Of a stretch of 64,000 nt of DNA, positions 9,207 to 18,817 are shown piece by piece. The stretch lies in the NCBI RefSeq assembly GCF_005862305.2, contig NZ_CP054021.1, forward strand, positions 2,622,501 to 2,686,500, read 5' to 3'. Positions within the stretch are counted from its first letter, which is position 1. Every line of letters starts with the position of its first letter. The position numbers were made by a program, and so were the translations under genes. The DNA is from Rhizobium indicum. GTDB lineage: Bacteria > Pseudomonadota > Alphaproteobacteria > Rhizobiales > Rhizobiaceae. The notes beneath the pieces were generated by a model that was given only the letters and a program-made list of their open reading frames with translations, did not search any database and was not told the origin of the DNA.

Positions 9207-10619
9207 TTATGCCTTCGTGGAAATTGTGCGCGGCGTCACGCGCATCGGCAGTCCATTCTGCGGCTGCGTCGTCAGCTTCTGCACCGGCCAAGGATTGGTC
9301 TGATCGGTGGAATCGAAGCGATAGCGATGCATCAGGACAGCAAGCGCGATCACTGCCTCCTGAAGTGCAAAGGTTGCGCCGATGCAGACACGCGGGCCAG
9401 CGCCGAAAGGCAGGAACTGAAAGCGGCCGATAGAACCGCGATTTTCCGGCAGGAAGCGTTCGGGCATATAGGCGCGCGGCCTGTCCCAGTGAAGTTCGTG
9501 GCGATGCAGCGTCCAGGGCATGACGAGCACCGTGACACCGGCCTCAAGCTCGACCCGCTCCCCCTTGGGGCTTGTCCAGGAATCATCTGATATGGCGGCG
9601 CGATTGATGGATGGCGCCGGCGGATAAAGGCGCAAGGCCTCCTCAAAGGCGGCGCGCGTCTGCGGCATCATATCCAGCCATTCCACAGGTTTGGCCCCGG
9701 TGGCGAGCACCGCGTCGATTTCTTCCTCCATCCCCTCGCGGATATGCGGGCTGTTCGATACGCAATACAGCGTCCAGGCCAATGCCCGGGCTGTGGTTTC
9801 ATGCCCCGCGCCGATGAAGGTCAGGATATTGTCTTCGATCTCTTCTTTGGTCAGCCCGTCGGGGCCGGCCTGCTCCAGGAGCAGGGTCAGGAAATCCTCG
9901 GGCGCGCTGCTGCGGTCTGCCTTCATCTTTGCAAGCCGCATATCCATCGTGTTGCGCACGATGGCTCGGAATTTCTCCAGCACTTTCTGACCGCCGATGC
10001 GTGTCACACGTGGAACCCAGGAGGGAGCGCGCATCAGATCCATCGGATCGACGCGGCCCATGCGATGCAGGAGTTCATTGACGTCGTCGGCGAAATGGCC
10101 GCTCGATGTGACGATTTCGCCGGAGAACAATGTGTCAGCCAGAATCGCGAAGGTCAGCTCGGTCATATCGGTGCTGATATCGAAAATTGCGCCTGCCTCG
10201 CCTGCGCCCTCATATTTGCGGGCATAATCTTCGGACTGGCGCAGCATCTGCCCGGCAAAGCCTTGGGCATGGCGGGGCGTGAAAATAGGCGCCACCGCCT
10301 TGCGCGATCTTTTCCAGACAGGACCTTCGGCGGTCAGAAGGCCGTCGCGGAGGATCGGACGCAGGACGAGCTGGCGCACATCCGACATGCGGTAATTATT
10401 GGCATTATCAACAAGCACGTGCTTGATCAGGCCGGGATCATTGACGATCAGCGTCCTCTGGCCGAAGAAATTGGTGCGGATCCACGGCAGCGTGTAGGAC
10501 GGCTCGCCCCAGAGTTCGAGCGGATTGCGCAGGATGATGCGAATGATTTCCAGCCGGCTCGGCGGCACGGTACGCGGCAGCGGTGCTGGCGGGACGAAGG
10601 GGTCCGGACGCATGTCCAT
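9207..10619 (-). CDS. Cytochrome P450
   Basis: Soluble bacterial P450 of 470 aa without a membrane anchor. The heme-binding motif FGAGPRVCIG has its ligand at about Cys412. The I-helix oxygen-activation motif AGHETT lies at 271-276, and ExxR at about 327-330 is followed by LYPPAPSINR. The resemblance to class II-like bacterial P450s (CYP4/CYP102-like helix patterns) is only an impression, and substrate is unknown. No ferredoxin or reductase gene is adjacent, so electron donors must be encoded elsewhere. It lies 48 bases downstream of the DUF1402 gene on the same strand and may be cotranscribed with it. Confidence 0.92.
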   Translation of the reverse strand: MDMRPDPFVPPAPLPRTVPPSRLEIIRIILRNPLELWGEPSYTLPWIRTNFFGQRTLIVNDPGLIKHVLVDNANNYRMSDVRQLVLRPILRDGLLTAEGPVWKRSRKAVAPIFTPRHAQGFAGQMLRQSEDYARKYEGAGEAGAIFDISTDMTELTFAILADTLFSGEIVTSSGHFADDVNELLHRMGRVDPMDLMRAPSWVPRVTRIGGQKVLEKFRAIVRNTMDMRLAKMKADRSSAPEDFLTLLLEQAGPDGLTKEEIEDNILTFIGAGHETTARALAWTLYCVSNSPHIREGMEEEIDAVLATGAKPVEWLDMMPQTRAAFEEALRLYPPAPSINRAAISDDSWTSPKGERVELEAGVTVLVMPWTLHRHELHWDRPRAYMPERFLPENRGSIGRFQFLPFGAGPRVCIGATFALQEAVIALAVLMHRYRFDSTDQTNPWPVQKLTTQPQNGLPMRVTPRTISTKA

Positions 10620-10667
10620 CGTAAAAGCCTTTCGGGGAAGATCTAGGCCTTCCCGGCAAGCTTGAAG

Positions 10668-11615
10668 CTAGAGCAGGCCCTTGAGTTCGTCCAGCTTGTC
10701 GTTGATCAGCCAGCCGTAATAATTCTCTTCCGGCCAGACCGCCGCACCGGCGCCGCGGTTTTTCGCAGCAAGTGCTGCGGCGCGCTGGCGCGAATTGCCG
10801 ACATTATAGAGCGTCGCCGTCAGGCCGGGATTGCCCGAGATATCCATGCCGGCGATCTCCTTGTAATCGTCGATCGACCTGCGGATCGAGGCCGCGACGA
10901 AGGCGAGCGAGATATCGGGATCCATGATGGCCCTGTAGACGGCGCCGGCATTCTTCTCGTTCAGCTTCGGATAGCCGGACACGCGGGTCACAAGATCGGA
11001 AAGCATCAGCGCCGTCAGCGGATTGACCTGGCCGAGGCCGAAGGTCTGGCCGGCATAAAAGGGCTGGAAGAAAACCGCGCTGAAACGGTTGTTAGGAAAG
11101 CTCGTGCCACCCACCGTCTTGCCGCGGAAATCGGTTTCCCAGACATCTTCGCGACAGGACCAGAGCGTGTAGGAATCGCTCTTGCCCTTGCATTCAGAAA
11201 ATTGCGGCCGCGCCACGAATTCGTCGACGCTTTCCCCATCATAAGCGAAGCGGAAGCTTTCTCCGGCATAGGAGGCAGCCTTGACATAATAGGCCTGCAG
11301 CCGGTCGTAGGCATCGACATTATAGGTGTGTTCGCCGACGATCGCGCCGACGACATGGATCGGATTGATGCCGTAAGCGCTGGAGATCTTGCGGATCTTG
11401 CTCATCAGCTCGCGATCGGTCGCCAGAAGCTCATGAACCTTTTCGTATTTCAGATCGAAGCTGCTCTTGGTGCCCTTGGTGCGCCGGATGGAAGCGCCCG
11501 GAATATCGGGCTGCTCGGCATGACGATTGCCCGCCGGCACCGTCTGCATTGCGAAGGCAGGCGCCGAATTCACCAGGGCAACGGCAATCATAAGGCTTGT
11601 CAAAAGGCGTCGCAC
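10668..11615 (-). CDS. DUF1402 family exported protein, lysozyme-like motifs
   Basis: Exported protein of 315 aa with a Sec signal peptide (positive N-terminus, hydrophobic stretch, cleavage after SAPAFA near residue 22). It matches the rhizobial DUF1402 family as I remember it; no function is established. Three spaced motifs resemble SLT/lysozyme-fold transglycosylases: Glu95 in AIVGEHTYN, FGLGQVNPLTA at 192-202 and TATLYNVGN at 266-274. This suggests a periplasmic peptidoglycan lyase or a binding derivative, which is inference. The P450 gene follows on the same strand; the link between the two is unclear. Confidence 0.82.
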   Translation of the reverse strand: MRRLLTSLMIAVALVNSAPAFAMQTVPAGNRHAEQPDIPGASIRRTKGTKSSFDLKYEKVHELLATDRELMSKIRKISSAYGINPIHVVGAIVGEHTYNVDAYDRLQAYYVKAASYAGESFRFAYDGESVDEFVARPQFSECKGKSDSYTLWSCREDVWETDFRGKTVGGTSFPNNRFSAVFFQPFYAGQTFGLGQVNPLTALMLSDLVTRVSGYPKLNEKNAGAVYRAIMDPDISLAFVAASIRRSIDDYKEIAGMDISGNPGLTATLYNVGNSRQRAAALAAKNRGAGAAVWPEENYYGWLINDKLDELKGLL

Positions 11616-11799
11616 GATCCGTTATCCCGTCCGTTCCATCGTCCTGTTTGTGATGCGGCTGCCTGGACCAGAATCTTGGCCGAATAAAGCCGAGCGGAAA
11701 CAAAACGGGCCTTCACTAGAAAGTAAAAGCCCCGTTGTCGAGAGTCGCGTTCGTCACAATCCGTCATTGCCGGGAAAGACATGAAGCGGTGCGTCGATA

Positions 11800-13107
11800 T
11801 CACAGAATGAAGCGCGAGAGATCGGTATTCTGTGCTAGATCGCCGACATGTTCGCGCACATAGGCAGCATCGATCGTCACGGCCGTCCCGCCCCGATCTG
11901 GCGCGTTGTAGGAAATATCGTCCAGCACCCGCTCCATCACCGTCTGCAGACGGCGTGCGCCGATGTTTTCGACGGAGGAGTTCAGATGCACGGCGACATC
12001 GGCAAGCGCGTCGATTGCGTCGTCGGTGAATTCGAGGCTCAGGCTTTCCGTCTCCATCAGCGCGCGGTACTGGCGGATGAGGCTCGCTTCCGTCTCGGTC
12101 AGGATCCGGCGGAAATCATCCTTGTTCAGCGGACGCAATTCGACGCGGATCGGCAGGCGGCCCTGCAATTCCGGCAGAAGATCCGAAGGCTTGGAGACAT
12201 GGAAGGCGCCGGAGGCGATGAACAGGATATGGTCGGTCTTGACCGGCCCGTATTTAGTCGAGACCGTTGTGCCTTCGACGAGCGGCAAGAGGTCGCGCTG
12301 GACGCCTTCGCGCGAAACGCCGGCGCCCATGCCACCGTCGCGGGCGGCGATCTTGTCGATTTCGTCGAGAAAGACGATACCGTCATTCTCGGTGGAGCGA
12401 ACGGCTTCGCGCTGGATCACTTCGTTGTCGATCAGCTTGTCGGATTCGTCGCGGATCAGGTCACTATACGAGGCCTTGACTGTGGTGCGGACCTTCTTGG
12501 TACGGCCGCCCATCGCCTTGCCGAACATTTCCGACAGGTTCAGCACGCCGATATTGGCGCCCGGCATGCCGGGAATTTCGAAGCCACCCATGCCGGAACC
12601 GGCATCGGCCACCTCGATATCGATTTCCTTGTCGTCGAGTTCGCCGTCCCGGAGCTTCTTGCGGAAGTTTTCGCGCGTGGCAGGCGATGCCGTGGTGCCG
12701 ACCAGCGCATCGAGAACGCGCTCCTCGGCGCTCACATGCGCCTTGGCCTGTACCTCGGCCCGCTTCTTCTCGCGCACCAGGCCGATGCCGACCTCGACGA
12801 GGTCGCGGATGATCTGCTCGACATCGCGGCCGACATAGCCGACTTCGGTAAACTTGGTGGCTTCCACCTTGATAAAGGGCGCGCCGGCGAGTTTTGCCAG
12901 GCGGCGGGAGATTTCCGTCTTGCCGACGCCGGTCGGGCCGATCATCAGGATGTTCTTCGGCATGACTTCGTCTCGCAGGCTCGGATCGAGCTGCTGGCGG
13001 CGCCAGCGATTGCGTAGCGCAATCGCAACGGCGCGTTTGGCATCATGCTGGCCGATGATGTAGCGATCGAGCTCGGAAACGATCTCGCGGGGGGAAAAAG
13101 TGGTCAT
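11800..13107 (-). CDS. hslU: ATP-dependent protease ATPase subunit HslU
   Basis: AAA+ unfoldase of 435 aa that forms the HslUV (ClpYQ) protease with HslV in the cytoplasm. It starts with the family N-terminus ([17 protein letters not shown]), has Walker A GPTGVGKT at 57-64, the GYVGRDVEQ pore-region segment, Walker [10 protein letters not shown] near residue 250 and the C-terminal DLSRFIL tail that docks into HslV. Its ATG overlaps the TGA of the upstream acetyltransferase gene by four bases (ATGA), so translation is coupled. The order hslV-GNAT-hslU differs from the direct hslVU pair of enterobacteria. Confidence 0.97.
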   Translation of the reverse strand: MTTFSPREIVSELDRYIIGQHDAKRAVAIALRNRWRRQQLDPSLRDEVMPKNILMIGPTGVGKTEISRRLAKLAGAPFIKVEATKFTEVGYVGRDVEQIIRDLVEVGIGLVREKKRAEVQAKAHVSAEERVLDALVGTTASPATRENFRKKLRDGELDDKEIDIEVADAGSGMGGFEIPGMPGANIGVLNLSEMFGKAMGGRTKKVRTTVKASYSDLIRDESDKLIDNEVIQREAVRSTENDGIVFLDEIDKIAARDGGMGAGVSREGVQRDLLPLVEGTTVSTKYGPVKTDHILFIASGAFHVSKPSDLLPELQGRLPIRVELRPLNKDDFRRILTETEASLIRQYRALMETESLSLEFTDDAIDALADVAVHLNSSVENIGARRLQTVMERVLDDISYNAPDRGGTAVTIDAAYVREHVGDLAQNTDLSRFIL

Positions 13108-13616
13108 TGCGTATCATTCTCCTGGCGGTCCAGGGCCATCAACAGCGCCCGGCCGTAATTAGTCGTTGTTTCGCCAAGTCCTTGAAAGCCCGCCTTGGTA
13201 TAGGCTCTGATTGCGAATGCATTGTCAGGATGCGGATCGACCAGGATCCGCTGCGCGCCCTTTGCAAAGAGCATATCGCAGAACCCTATCATAAAGGCCG
13301 GTCCATGACCTTTGCCCGCGAGTTCCTCGATGCCAATGAACTGGTCGATGCCGTAGGTGCCCTTCGGCTGACCGGCGAGCGCTTCATCGTCCTCGTCGTC
13401 GAGATCGGCCGCCTGGATAAAGGCGAAGTCCTTTCCATTCAGCGTGACGATGAAGCACGAGACGGAGGCCGCATCGATATGCTTTTCCATCGAAGCCAGC
13501 GCCTTGGCCGGATCGCTCCACCAGCGCCTGACGTGCCGGCTTTCCAGCCATTTGGCGAGGAGCGGCAGGTCAACCGCGGCAAGCGGCCGGAAGGCATAGG
13601 GTTCAGCCTTCGGCAT
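13104..13616 (-). CDS. GNAT acetyltransferase (aminoglycoside 6'-acetyltransferase-like)
   Basis: A 170-aa GNAT-fold acetyltransferase whose start [12 protein letters not shown] lies inside the last codons of hslV (14-nt overlap) and whose stop overlaps the hslU start by four bases. The arrangement of [10 protein letters not shown] near the N-terminus, [10 protein letters not shown], the acetyl-CoA loop GKGHGPAFM and [18 protein letters not shown] resembles AAC(6')-type enzymes and siderophore-type acetyltransferases. Substrate is unknown; resistance to an aminoglycoside is only a homology-level possibility. The reading frame is open far upstream (to 13802), but that part is antisense-like shadow of hslV. 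Position between the two protease subunits suggests constant co-expression with HslUV. Confidence 0.85.
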   Translation of the reverse strand: MPKAEPYAFRPLAAVDLPLLAKWLESRHVRRWWSDPAKALASMEKHIDAASVSCFIVTLNGKDFAFIQAADLDDEDDEALAGQPKGTYGIDQFIGIEELAGKGHGPAFMIGFCDMLFAKGAQRILVDPHPDNAFAIRAYTKAGFQGLGETTTNYGRALLMALDRQENDTQ

Positions 13617-14130
13617 CCAGCGATTCCACCACGACGTTGTGGTTCGTGTAGACGCAGATGTCGGCGGCGATATCGAGAGCGCGGCGAGCGATCTCCTCAG
13701 CCGATTTGTCGGTATCCATAAGCGCGAGCGCGGCCGCGAGGGCAAAATTGCCGCCGGAACCGATCGCCGTCGTGCCATGCTCCGGTTCCAGAACGTCGCC
13801 ATTGCCGGTGATCGCCAGCGTGATCGACTTGTCGGCGACGAGCATCATGGCTTCGAGATTGCGCAGGTATTTGTCGGTGCGCCAGTCCTTGGCGAGCTCG
13901 ACGGCGGCACGCATCAATTGACCGGGATATTGCTCCAGCTTCTTTTCGAGCCTTTCGAGCAAGGTGAAGGCATCGGCGGTGGCGCCGGCAAAACCGGCGA
14001 CGACTTCGCCCTTGCCGATGCGGCGCACCTTGCGGGCATTGCCCTTCATGACGGTCTGGCCGAGGCTCACCTGGCCGTCGCCCGCCATCACCACCTTGCC
14101 GCCTTTTCGAACTGTAATGATTGTTGTCAT
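13603..14130 (-). CDS. hslV: ATP-dependent protease proteolytic subunit HslV
   Basis: Proteasome-like peptidase of 175 aa. After Met removal the N-terminal nucleophile is Thr2 in TTIITVRK, followed by [16 protein letters not shown], the HslV signature, and [16 protein letters not shown]. Its partner HslU is encoded two genes downstream in the same transcript, with the acetyltransferase gene overlapping both. HslUV degrades misfolded and short-lived regulatory proteins. The gene diverges from hisB across about 156 bp; I could not identify a sigma-32-type promoter with confidence. Confidence 0.97.
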   Translation of the reverse strand: MTTIITVRKGGKVVMAGDGQVSLGQTVMKGNARKVRRIGKGEVVAGFAGATADAFTLLERLEKKLEQYPGQLMRAAVELAKDWRTDKYLRNLEAMMLVADKSITLAITGNGDVLEPEHGTTAIGSGGNFALAAALALMDTDKSAEEIARRALDIAADICVYTNHNVVVESLDAEG

Positions 14131-14286
14131 AAAACACCTGTCTGCCGGGCCGCATGCCGGCCCTGTTGAGCCCTATGTAAGTGGGCCGGAGCGGATTGCA
14201 AATGGGCCGGCTTTTCTCTTGCCCGGCTTCTGGATATTTCCCGATGCGCCTGATAAGGAACGGCCTTATTCCCGATGGAGGGCCAT

Positions 14287-14895
14287 ATGGCCGAGACCGC
14301 AGCAAGCCGCACGGGCAGCGTTTCCCGCAAGACCAACGAAACCTCGATTTCCGTTTCCGTCAATCTCGACGGCACCGGCAAATCGACGATCTCGACGGGC
14401 GTCGGCTTCTTCGACCATATGCTCGACCAGCTTTCGCGACATTCCCTCATCGACATGGAGATCGATGCCAAGGGCGACCTGCATATCGACGACCATCATA
14501 CGGTCGAAGATACCGGCATCGCCATCGGCCAGGCGATCTCCAAGGCACTCGGCGACCGGCGCGGGATCACCCGCTACGCTTCGATCGATCTCGCCATGGA
14601 CGAGACGATGACCAAGGCTGCGGTCGATCTTTCCGGCCGGCCGTTCCTCGTCTGGAATGTCGCCTTCAGTGCGCCGAAGATCGGCACTTTCGACACCGAG
14701 CTCGTTCGCGAATTCTTCCATGCACTCGCCCAGAATGCCGGCATCACCTTGCATATTCTCAACCATTATGGCGCCAACAATCACCATATTGCCGAGACAT
14801 GCTTCAAGGCCGTTGCCCGCGCGTTGCGCACGGCGACAGAGATCGATCCGAGACAGGCGGGCCGTGTTCCCTCGACCAAGGGCACGCTCGTCTGA
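14287..14895 (+). CDS. hisB: Imidazoleglycerol-phosphate dehydratase
   Basis: Monofunctional HisB of 202 aa (no phosphatase domain), step six of histidine synthesis. Paired metal-binding motifs are visible: [13 protein letters not shown] and DDHHTVED in the first half, and [13 protein letters not shown] in the second. ATG 14287 is preceded by GGAGGG at 14278-14283, better placed than the site for an alternative ATG at 14275. It opens a plus-strand histidine cluster; the next gene starts 22 bases downstream. Confidence 0.96.
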   Translation: MAETAASRTGSVSRKTNETSISVSVNLDGTGKSTISTGVGFFDHMLDQLSRHSLIDMEIDAKGDLHIDDHHTVEDTGIAIGQAISKALGDRRGITRYASIDLAMDETMTKAAVDLSGRPFLVWNVAFSAPKIGTFDTELVREFFHALAQNAGITLHILNHYGANNHHIAETCFKAVARALRTATEIDPRQAGRVPSTKGTLV

Positions 14896-14917
14896 GCCCT
14901 TCAAGGGAGCGGCGGCA

Positions 14918-15403
14918 ATGACATCCAGCTATATCTTCCTGACACCGCCCGGTGGCACGAGCGCCACGGCCGATGAGACGCGAACCATCCGTGACGGCTT
15001 CACGCTGCTCGGCTTCCTGTTTCCATGGGTTTGGCTGTTGGCGCATCGACTTTGGCTGCATGCGGCCGCGGCCTTTCTGCTGCAGGGGATTGGTGGTGCG
15101 CTGATGGACGAACCCGGCCTCGGGCCGGCGGGAGCGGCAATTCTGCTGGGCGTGAATATTCTGGTCGGTCTCGAGGGCCAGAATTTCCGTGTCCGCAACC
15201 TTGCTGCCAAGGGCTGGACCGAAGACGCGCTCATTGCCGCCGATACGATCGGCGTTGCTGAGCAGATCTATTTCTCGGACAGGGCGGTCATCGCAGCTAG
15301 TGACGACGCCGCGGCACCGGACTGGCAGAACAAGGCCCGTCCGAACGGCCCGCACGGCGATGCAACATCGCTTGGTCTCTTTGGTTTTGATGGAGGACGC
15401 TAA
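14918..15403 (+). CDS. DUF2628 domain membrane protein
   Basis: A 161-aa protein with two or three hydrophobic stretches (around [17 protein letters not shown] and [13 protein letters not shown]) and the DUF2628 signature of an aromatic FPWVW motif followed by a helix ending in [10 protein letters not shown]. It begins [12 protein letters not shown] after AAGGGAG at 14903-14909. Family function is unknown. It is tightly placed between hisB and hisH (two bases from the hisH start), so it is presumably transcribed with histidine genes, as in other rhizobia. Nothing in it suggests a role in histidine synthesis itself. Confidence 0.87.
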   Translation: MTSSYIFLTPPGGTSATADETRTIRDGFTLLGFLFPWVWLLAHRLWLHAAAAFLLQGIGGALMDEPGLGPAGAAILLGVNILVGLEGQNFRVRNLAAKGWTEDALIAADTIGVAEQIYFSDRAVIAASDDAAAPDWQNKARPNGPHGDATSLGLFGFDGGR

Positions 15404-15405
15404 CG

Positions 15406-16056
15406 ATGCGCGTTGCGATTATCGACTACGGCTCCGGTAACCTGCGCTCGGCGACCAAGGCTTTCGAACGTGCCGCCCACGAAGCTGGCATCGATGCCCA
15501 TATCGATCTCACCGACAGGGCGGAGGATGTTGCCGCGGCCGATCGTATCGTGCTTCCCGGTGTCGGCGCCTATGCCGATTGCCGGCGCGGCCTCGATGCC
15601 GTGCCTGATATGGACGAGGTGTTGATCGAGGCTGTCGAGAAGAAGGCGCGGCCGTTCCTCGGCATCTGCGTCGGCATGCAGCTCATGTCCTCGCGCGGCC
15701 TCGAGAAGACCGTGACGCACGGTTTCGGCTGGATTCCCGGTAACGTCGTCGAGATGACGCCGGATGATCCGGCACTCAAGATCCCGCAGATCGGCTGGAA
15801 CACGCTCGACCTGAAGCGCGAACATCCGCTCTTCGAAGGAATTCCGACGGGGTCGCAGGGACTGCACGCCTATTTCGTGCATTCCTACCATCTTGCCGCC
15901 GAAAACGCCGAGGATGTTATTGCGACGGCCGACTATGGCGGTCCGATGACCGCTTTTGTCGGGCGCGACAACATGGTCGGAGCACAGTTTCACCCGGAAA
16001 AGAGCCAGAAGCTCGGCCTGGCCCTGATCGCCAATTTTCTGCGCTGGAACCCGTAG
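15406..16056 (+). CDS. hisH: Imidazole glycerol phosphate synthase, glutaminase subunit HisH
   Basis: Class I glutamine amidotransferase of 216 aa that feeds ammonia to HisF. The nucleophile is about Cys88 in [10 protein letters not shown] and the rest of the triad is His196 and Glu198 in AQFHPEKSQ; an oxyanion-type PGVGAY loop lies at 51-56. Together with HisF it converts PRFAR to IGP and AICAR. hisF lies four genes downstream, separated by two unknown genes and hisA. Confidence 0.96.
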   Translation: MRVAIIDYGSGNLRSATKAFERAAHEAGIDAHIDLTDRAEDVAAADRIVLPGVGAYADCRRGLDAVPDMDEVLIEAVEKKARPFLGICVGMQLMSSRGLEKTVTHGFGWIPGNVVEMTPDDPALKIPQIGWNTLDLKREHPLFEGIPTGSQGLHAYFVHSYHLAAENAEDVIATADYGGPMTAFVGRDNMVGAQFHPEKSQKLGLALIANFLRWNP

Positions 16057-16077
16057 AGCCCGAACCCGTCAAGCATT

Positions 16078-16132
16078 GTTCACGCAATCCCGAAGCAAAG
16101 CGGCTACACGGTTTTGCTGGAATTTCTCCAAG
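16078..16132. repeat. Degenerate intergenic repeat, family B
   Basis: The stretch from CACGCAATCCCG to TTTGCTGGAATTTCTC matches, with substitutions, the right half of the repeat at 19872-19923. The shared skeleton is ACGCAAT-CCG-GCAAA-CGCT-CAC-TTTTGCTGGAATT. It is a decayed copy between hisH and the next gene, without the left arm. Confidence 0.6.
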
Positions 16133-16197
16133 GGCTGGCTTTTAATACAGCCGCCTTATTTCCCTTGTATGGAAACGGCGGAACAGGAGTGCGCTCG

Positions 16198-16380
16198 ATG
16201 CCGGCTTCACGGAAATCAGGCAAGGTGTTCTACACGTTGCGGCCCTCCAGGGAGGGCTTGCCCCCCTTTTCTGATATCAAGCTTCCCGGCGGCACGATCA
16301 TCCGCCGTGTCGACGAAGCCATCCACAGGAAGGCGCTTTCCAATGCAGCCAAGGCGCTGAAAGAAAGGCTGGACCGATGA
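16198..16380 (+). CDS. Small conserved-looking hypothetical protein (60 aa)
   Basis: A 60-aa basic protein starting MPASRKSGKVFYTLRPSREG, without signal peptide or membrane segment. AGGAG at 16185-16189 sits eight bases before the ATG, and the stop overlaps the next start (ATGA), so it is very likely translated and coupled. I do not recognise a family. A predicted compact strand-rich start followed by an amphipathic helix (HRKALSNAAKALKERL) is visible. An open frame upstream to 16114 is repeat DNA and is not counted. Its place inside the his cluster suggests co-expression only. Confidence 0.65.
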   Translation: MPASRKSGKVFYTLRPSREGLPPFSDIKLPGGTIIRRVDEAIHRKALSNAAKALKERLDR

Positions 16381-16934
16381 TCCATGAATCTTTCCCCGCG
16401 AACGACGGTTCGAGCCGGCGGCAAAACGGCGTCAGCGCCGGCGATATCGCCGAGGCCGTGCTGGAATTCTATATCGAAGGTGAGGACGATCTGATCGGCC
16501 TTCTCGCCTACGCACTCTACGAGCGGCAGAAGCGCGATTTCGTTCTCAGCCATCGCAAGCGAAATGCCGGCCGTTCGCCCGATGAGGCCGAGCTTGCCGC
16601 CGTCAACAGCAATTATCTCTCGACCGACCTGCGCAACACGCTGCGCGACCGCGCCTCGCAGATCCTTTCGAGTTATGCCGAAACCTATGTCGAGGCGATG
16701 GAGCCGCAGATCCGGCTGACTGCCGTCAACAGCGATGCGTTGCGCCAGGTACGAAGCATCGAGAAATCGATCAAGAGGCGCCTGGGCTTCTGGCGACAGG
16801 TCCGGGCCGGCTTTGCCGTCACCCTGCTCCTCCTTCTGCTTTTCGGCGCTGCGGCCATTGCCGCTGTCTTTTTCCAATCGGATATCGTAGATGCGTGGAA
16901 TGCGCTGATGGTACCGACCACTCTACGGATGTAA
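16377..16934 (+). CDS. Hypothetical protein with one C-terminal membrane segment
   Basis: A 185-aa protein. The N-terminal two thirds is hydrophilic and helical (IAEAVLEFYIEGEDDLIGLLAYALYE region, then a long heptad-like helix), and a single strongly hydrophobic helix (VTLLLLLLFGAAAIAAVFF) lies near residues 143-162, with a short tail after it. It looks tail-anchored or inner-membrane with a cytoplasmic head. No family is recognised. It overlaps the 60-aa gene upstream by four bases and ends six bases before hisA, so it is transcribed with the histidine genes. Confidence 0.78.
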   Translation: MIHESFPANDGSSRRQNGVSAGDIAEAVLEFYIEGEDDLIGLLAYALYERQKRDFVLSHRKRNAGRSPDEAELAAVNSNYLSTDLRNTLRDRASQILSSYAETYVEAMEPQIRLTAVNSDALRQVRSIEKSIKRRLGFWRQVRAGFAVTLLLLLLFGAAAIAAVFFQSDIVDAWNALMVPTTLRM

Positions 16935-16940
16935 GACGAC

Positions 16941-17687
16941 ATGATCCTTTTTCCCGCGATCGACCTGAAAGGCGGCCAATGCGTCCGCCTGAAGCTCGGC
17001 GACATGCAGCAGGCGACGGTCTACAACACCGATCCGGCCGCCCAGGCGAGATCCTTCGAAGATCAGGGTTTCGAATGGCTGCATGTGGTTGATCTCGACG
17101 GCGCTTTTGCGGGACATTCGGCCAATGGCGATGCCGTCGAAGCGATCTTGAAGGCAACGGACAATCCCGTGCAACTCGGCGGCGGCATTCGCACCCTCGA
17201 TCATATCGAGGCCTGGCTGTCGCGCGGGCTGCGGCGCGTCATTCTCGGCACCGTCGCGGTCAGAAATCCGGCGCTGGTCATCGAGGCCTGCCGGAAATTT
17301 CCTGATCGTGTCGCCGTCGGCATCGATGCCAAGGGCGGCAAGGTGGCCGTCGAGGGTTGGGCGGAGGCCTCCGAACTCGGTATCATCGAGCTCGCCAGGA
17401 AATTCGAGGGCGCCGGCGTCGCCGCGATCATCTACACCGATATCGACCGTGACGGCATTCTGGCCGGCATCAACTGGAGTTCGACGCTGGAACTTGCCGA
17501 CGCCATTTCCATTCCCGTCATCGCCTCGGGCGGCCTTGCCTCTCTCGACGATATCCGCCGCATGCTGGAGCCCGATGCGCGGAAGCTGGAAGGGGCGATT
17601 TCAGGCCGTGCGCTTTATGACGGTCGTATCGATCCCAAGGAAGCGCTGGCGCTGATCAAGGCGGCCCGGGCCAAGGAGACCGCATAA
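16941..17687 (+). CDS. hisA: ProFAR isomerase HisA
   Basis: Beta/alpha-barrel isomerase of 248 aa that converts ProFAR to PRFAR. The catalytic Asp8 is in FPAIDLKGG and the second Asp is in [10 protein letters not shown] near residue 129. Phosphate-binding GGGIRTLD and IASGGLAS loops are present in the two half-barrels. Its stop is directly followed by the hisF ATG with no gap, indicating coupled translation of the consecutive steps. Confidence 0.97.
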   Translation: MILFPAIDLKGGQCVRLKLGDMQQATVYNTDPAAQARSFEDQGFEWLHVVDLDGAFAGHSANGDAVEAILKATDNPVQLGGGIRTLDHIEAWLSRGLRRVILGTVAVRNPALVIEACRKFPDRVAVGIDAKGGKVAVEGWAEASELGIIELARKFEGAGVAAIIYTDIDRDGILAGINWSSTLELADAISIPVIASGGLASLDDIRRMLEPDARKLEGAISGRALYDGRIDPKEALALIKAARAKETA

Positions 17688-18476
17688 ATGACCCTCAAGG
17701 CCCGTGTCATTCCCTGCCTCGACGTCAAGGACGGCCGTGTCGTCAAGGGCGTCAACTTCCTCAATCTCGTCGATGCCGGCGATCCCGTCGAAGCCGCGAA
17801 GGCCTATGATGCGGCCGGCGCGGACGAACTCTGCTTCCTCGACATCACCGCTTCCTCGGACAATCGCGAGACGATCTTCGATGTCGTGTCTCGCACGGCC
17901 GACCAATGCTTCATGCCGCTGACGGTCGGCGGCGGGGTGCGCACCATCGCCGATATCCGCAAGCTGTTGCTGTGCGGTGCCGACAAGGTCTCGATCAATT
18001 CGGCAGCCGTCAGCAATCCCGACTTCGTCACTGAGGCAGCCGACAAGTTCGGCGACCAGTGCATCGTTGTTTCGATCGATGCCAAACGCCGGCGCACGCA
18101 GGCGGTCGGCGGCGACAATCTCAGCGCCTGGGAAATCTATACCCATGGCGGCCGCAACGCGACCGGCATCGATGCCATCGAATTCGCCCAGAAGATGGTG
18201 GCGCGCGGCGCCGGCGAGCTCTTGGTCACCTCGATGGACCGTGACGGCACCAAGGTCGGCTACGATCTGGAACTGACGCGAGCGATCGCCGATGCGGTGC
18301 GTGTGCCGGTGATCGCCTCCGGCGGCGTCGGCGATCTCGACGATCTCGTCGCCGGGGTGAAGGAGGGCCATGCCAATGCGGTGCTTGCCGCGTCGATCTT
18401 CCACTTCGGCACCTATTCCGTCAGCGAGGCGAAGCACTATATGTCGAAGTGCGGCATCGACATGCGTCTCGACTGA
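17688..18476 (+). CDS. hisF: Imidazole glycerol phosphate synthase, cyclase subunit HisF
   Basis: Beta/alpha-barrel cyclase of 262 aa. Catalytic aspartates are at about Asp12 in [14 protein letters not shown] and Asp131 in VVSIDAKRR, with phosphate loops GGGVRTIAD and [10 protein letters not shown]. It works with HisH to give IGP and AICAR. hisE begins 17 bases downstream. Confidence 0.97.
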   Translation: MTLKARVIPCLDVKDGRVVKGVNFLNLVDAGDPVEAAKAYDAAGADELCFLDITASSDNRETIFDVVSRTADQCFMPLTVGGGVRTIADIRKLLLCGADKVSINSAAVSNPDFVTEAADKFGDQCIVVSIDAKRRRTQAVGGDNLSAWEIYTHGGRNATGIDAIEFAQKMVARGAGELLVTSMDRDGTKVGYDLELTRAIADAVRVPVIASGGVGDLDDLVAGVKEGHANAVLAASIFHFGTYSVSEAKHYMSKCGIDMRLD

Positions 18477-18493
18477 ACCTTGAAAGCGGACCT

Positions 18494-18817
18494 ATGAGCG
18501 GATTTTCCCTTTCCGATCTCGAAAGCATCGTCGCAGAACGATCGAAAGCTTCGCCGGAGCAATCCTGGACAGCCAAGCTCGTGGCCGCCGGCCAGCCGAA
18601 AGCGGCAAAGAAGCTCGGTGAAGAGGCGATCGAAGCCGTGATGGCGGCGGTGACCGGCGACCGCGACAATCTGACCTATGAGGCTGCCGATGTGCTCTAT
18701 CACCTATTGGTCGTATTGAAGATTGCTGAAATACCGTTAGAGAATGTCATGGCCGAGCTCGAGCGCAGAACCGCGCAGTCCGGCCTCAAGGAAAAGGCCA
18801 GCCGGCAGAGTTCATGA
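18494..18817 (+). CDS. hisE: Phosphoribosyl-ATP pyrophosphatase HisE
   Basis: Monofunctional HisE of 107 aa (step two of histidine synthesis) with the all-alpha NTP-pyrophosphohydrolase pattern: [11 protein letters not shown] and [12 protein letters not shown], whose acidic residues bind Mg. HisI is not fused to it and is not in the window. Start ATG 18494 follows the hisF stop closely. Its stop overlaps the coaA start by four bases. Confidence 0.95.
   Translation: MSGFSLSDLESIVAERSKASPEQSWTAKLVAAGQPKAAKKLGEEAIEAVMAAVTGDRDNLTYEAADVLYHLLVVLKIAEIPLENVMAELERRTAQSGLKEKASRQSS

Noticed and set aside
13617..13802. Upstream extension of the GNAT frame
   Set aside because: It is antisense-free but lies in another frame of hslV, is rich in Arg and Ser, and has no family similarity; start MPKAEPYAF fits better.
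14131..14286. Sigma-32 heat-shock promoter for hslV
   Set aside because: No good CTTGAA and CCCCAT pair at proper spacing.
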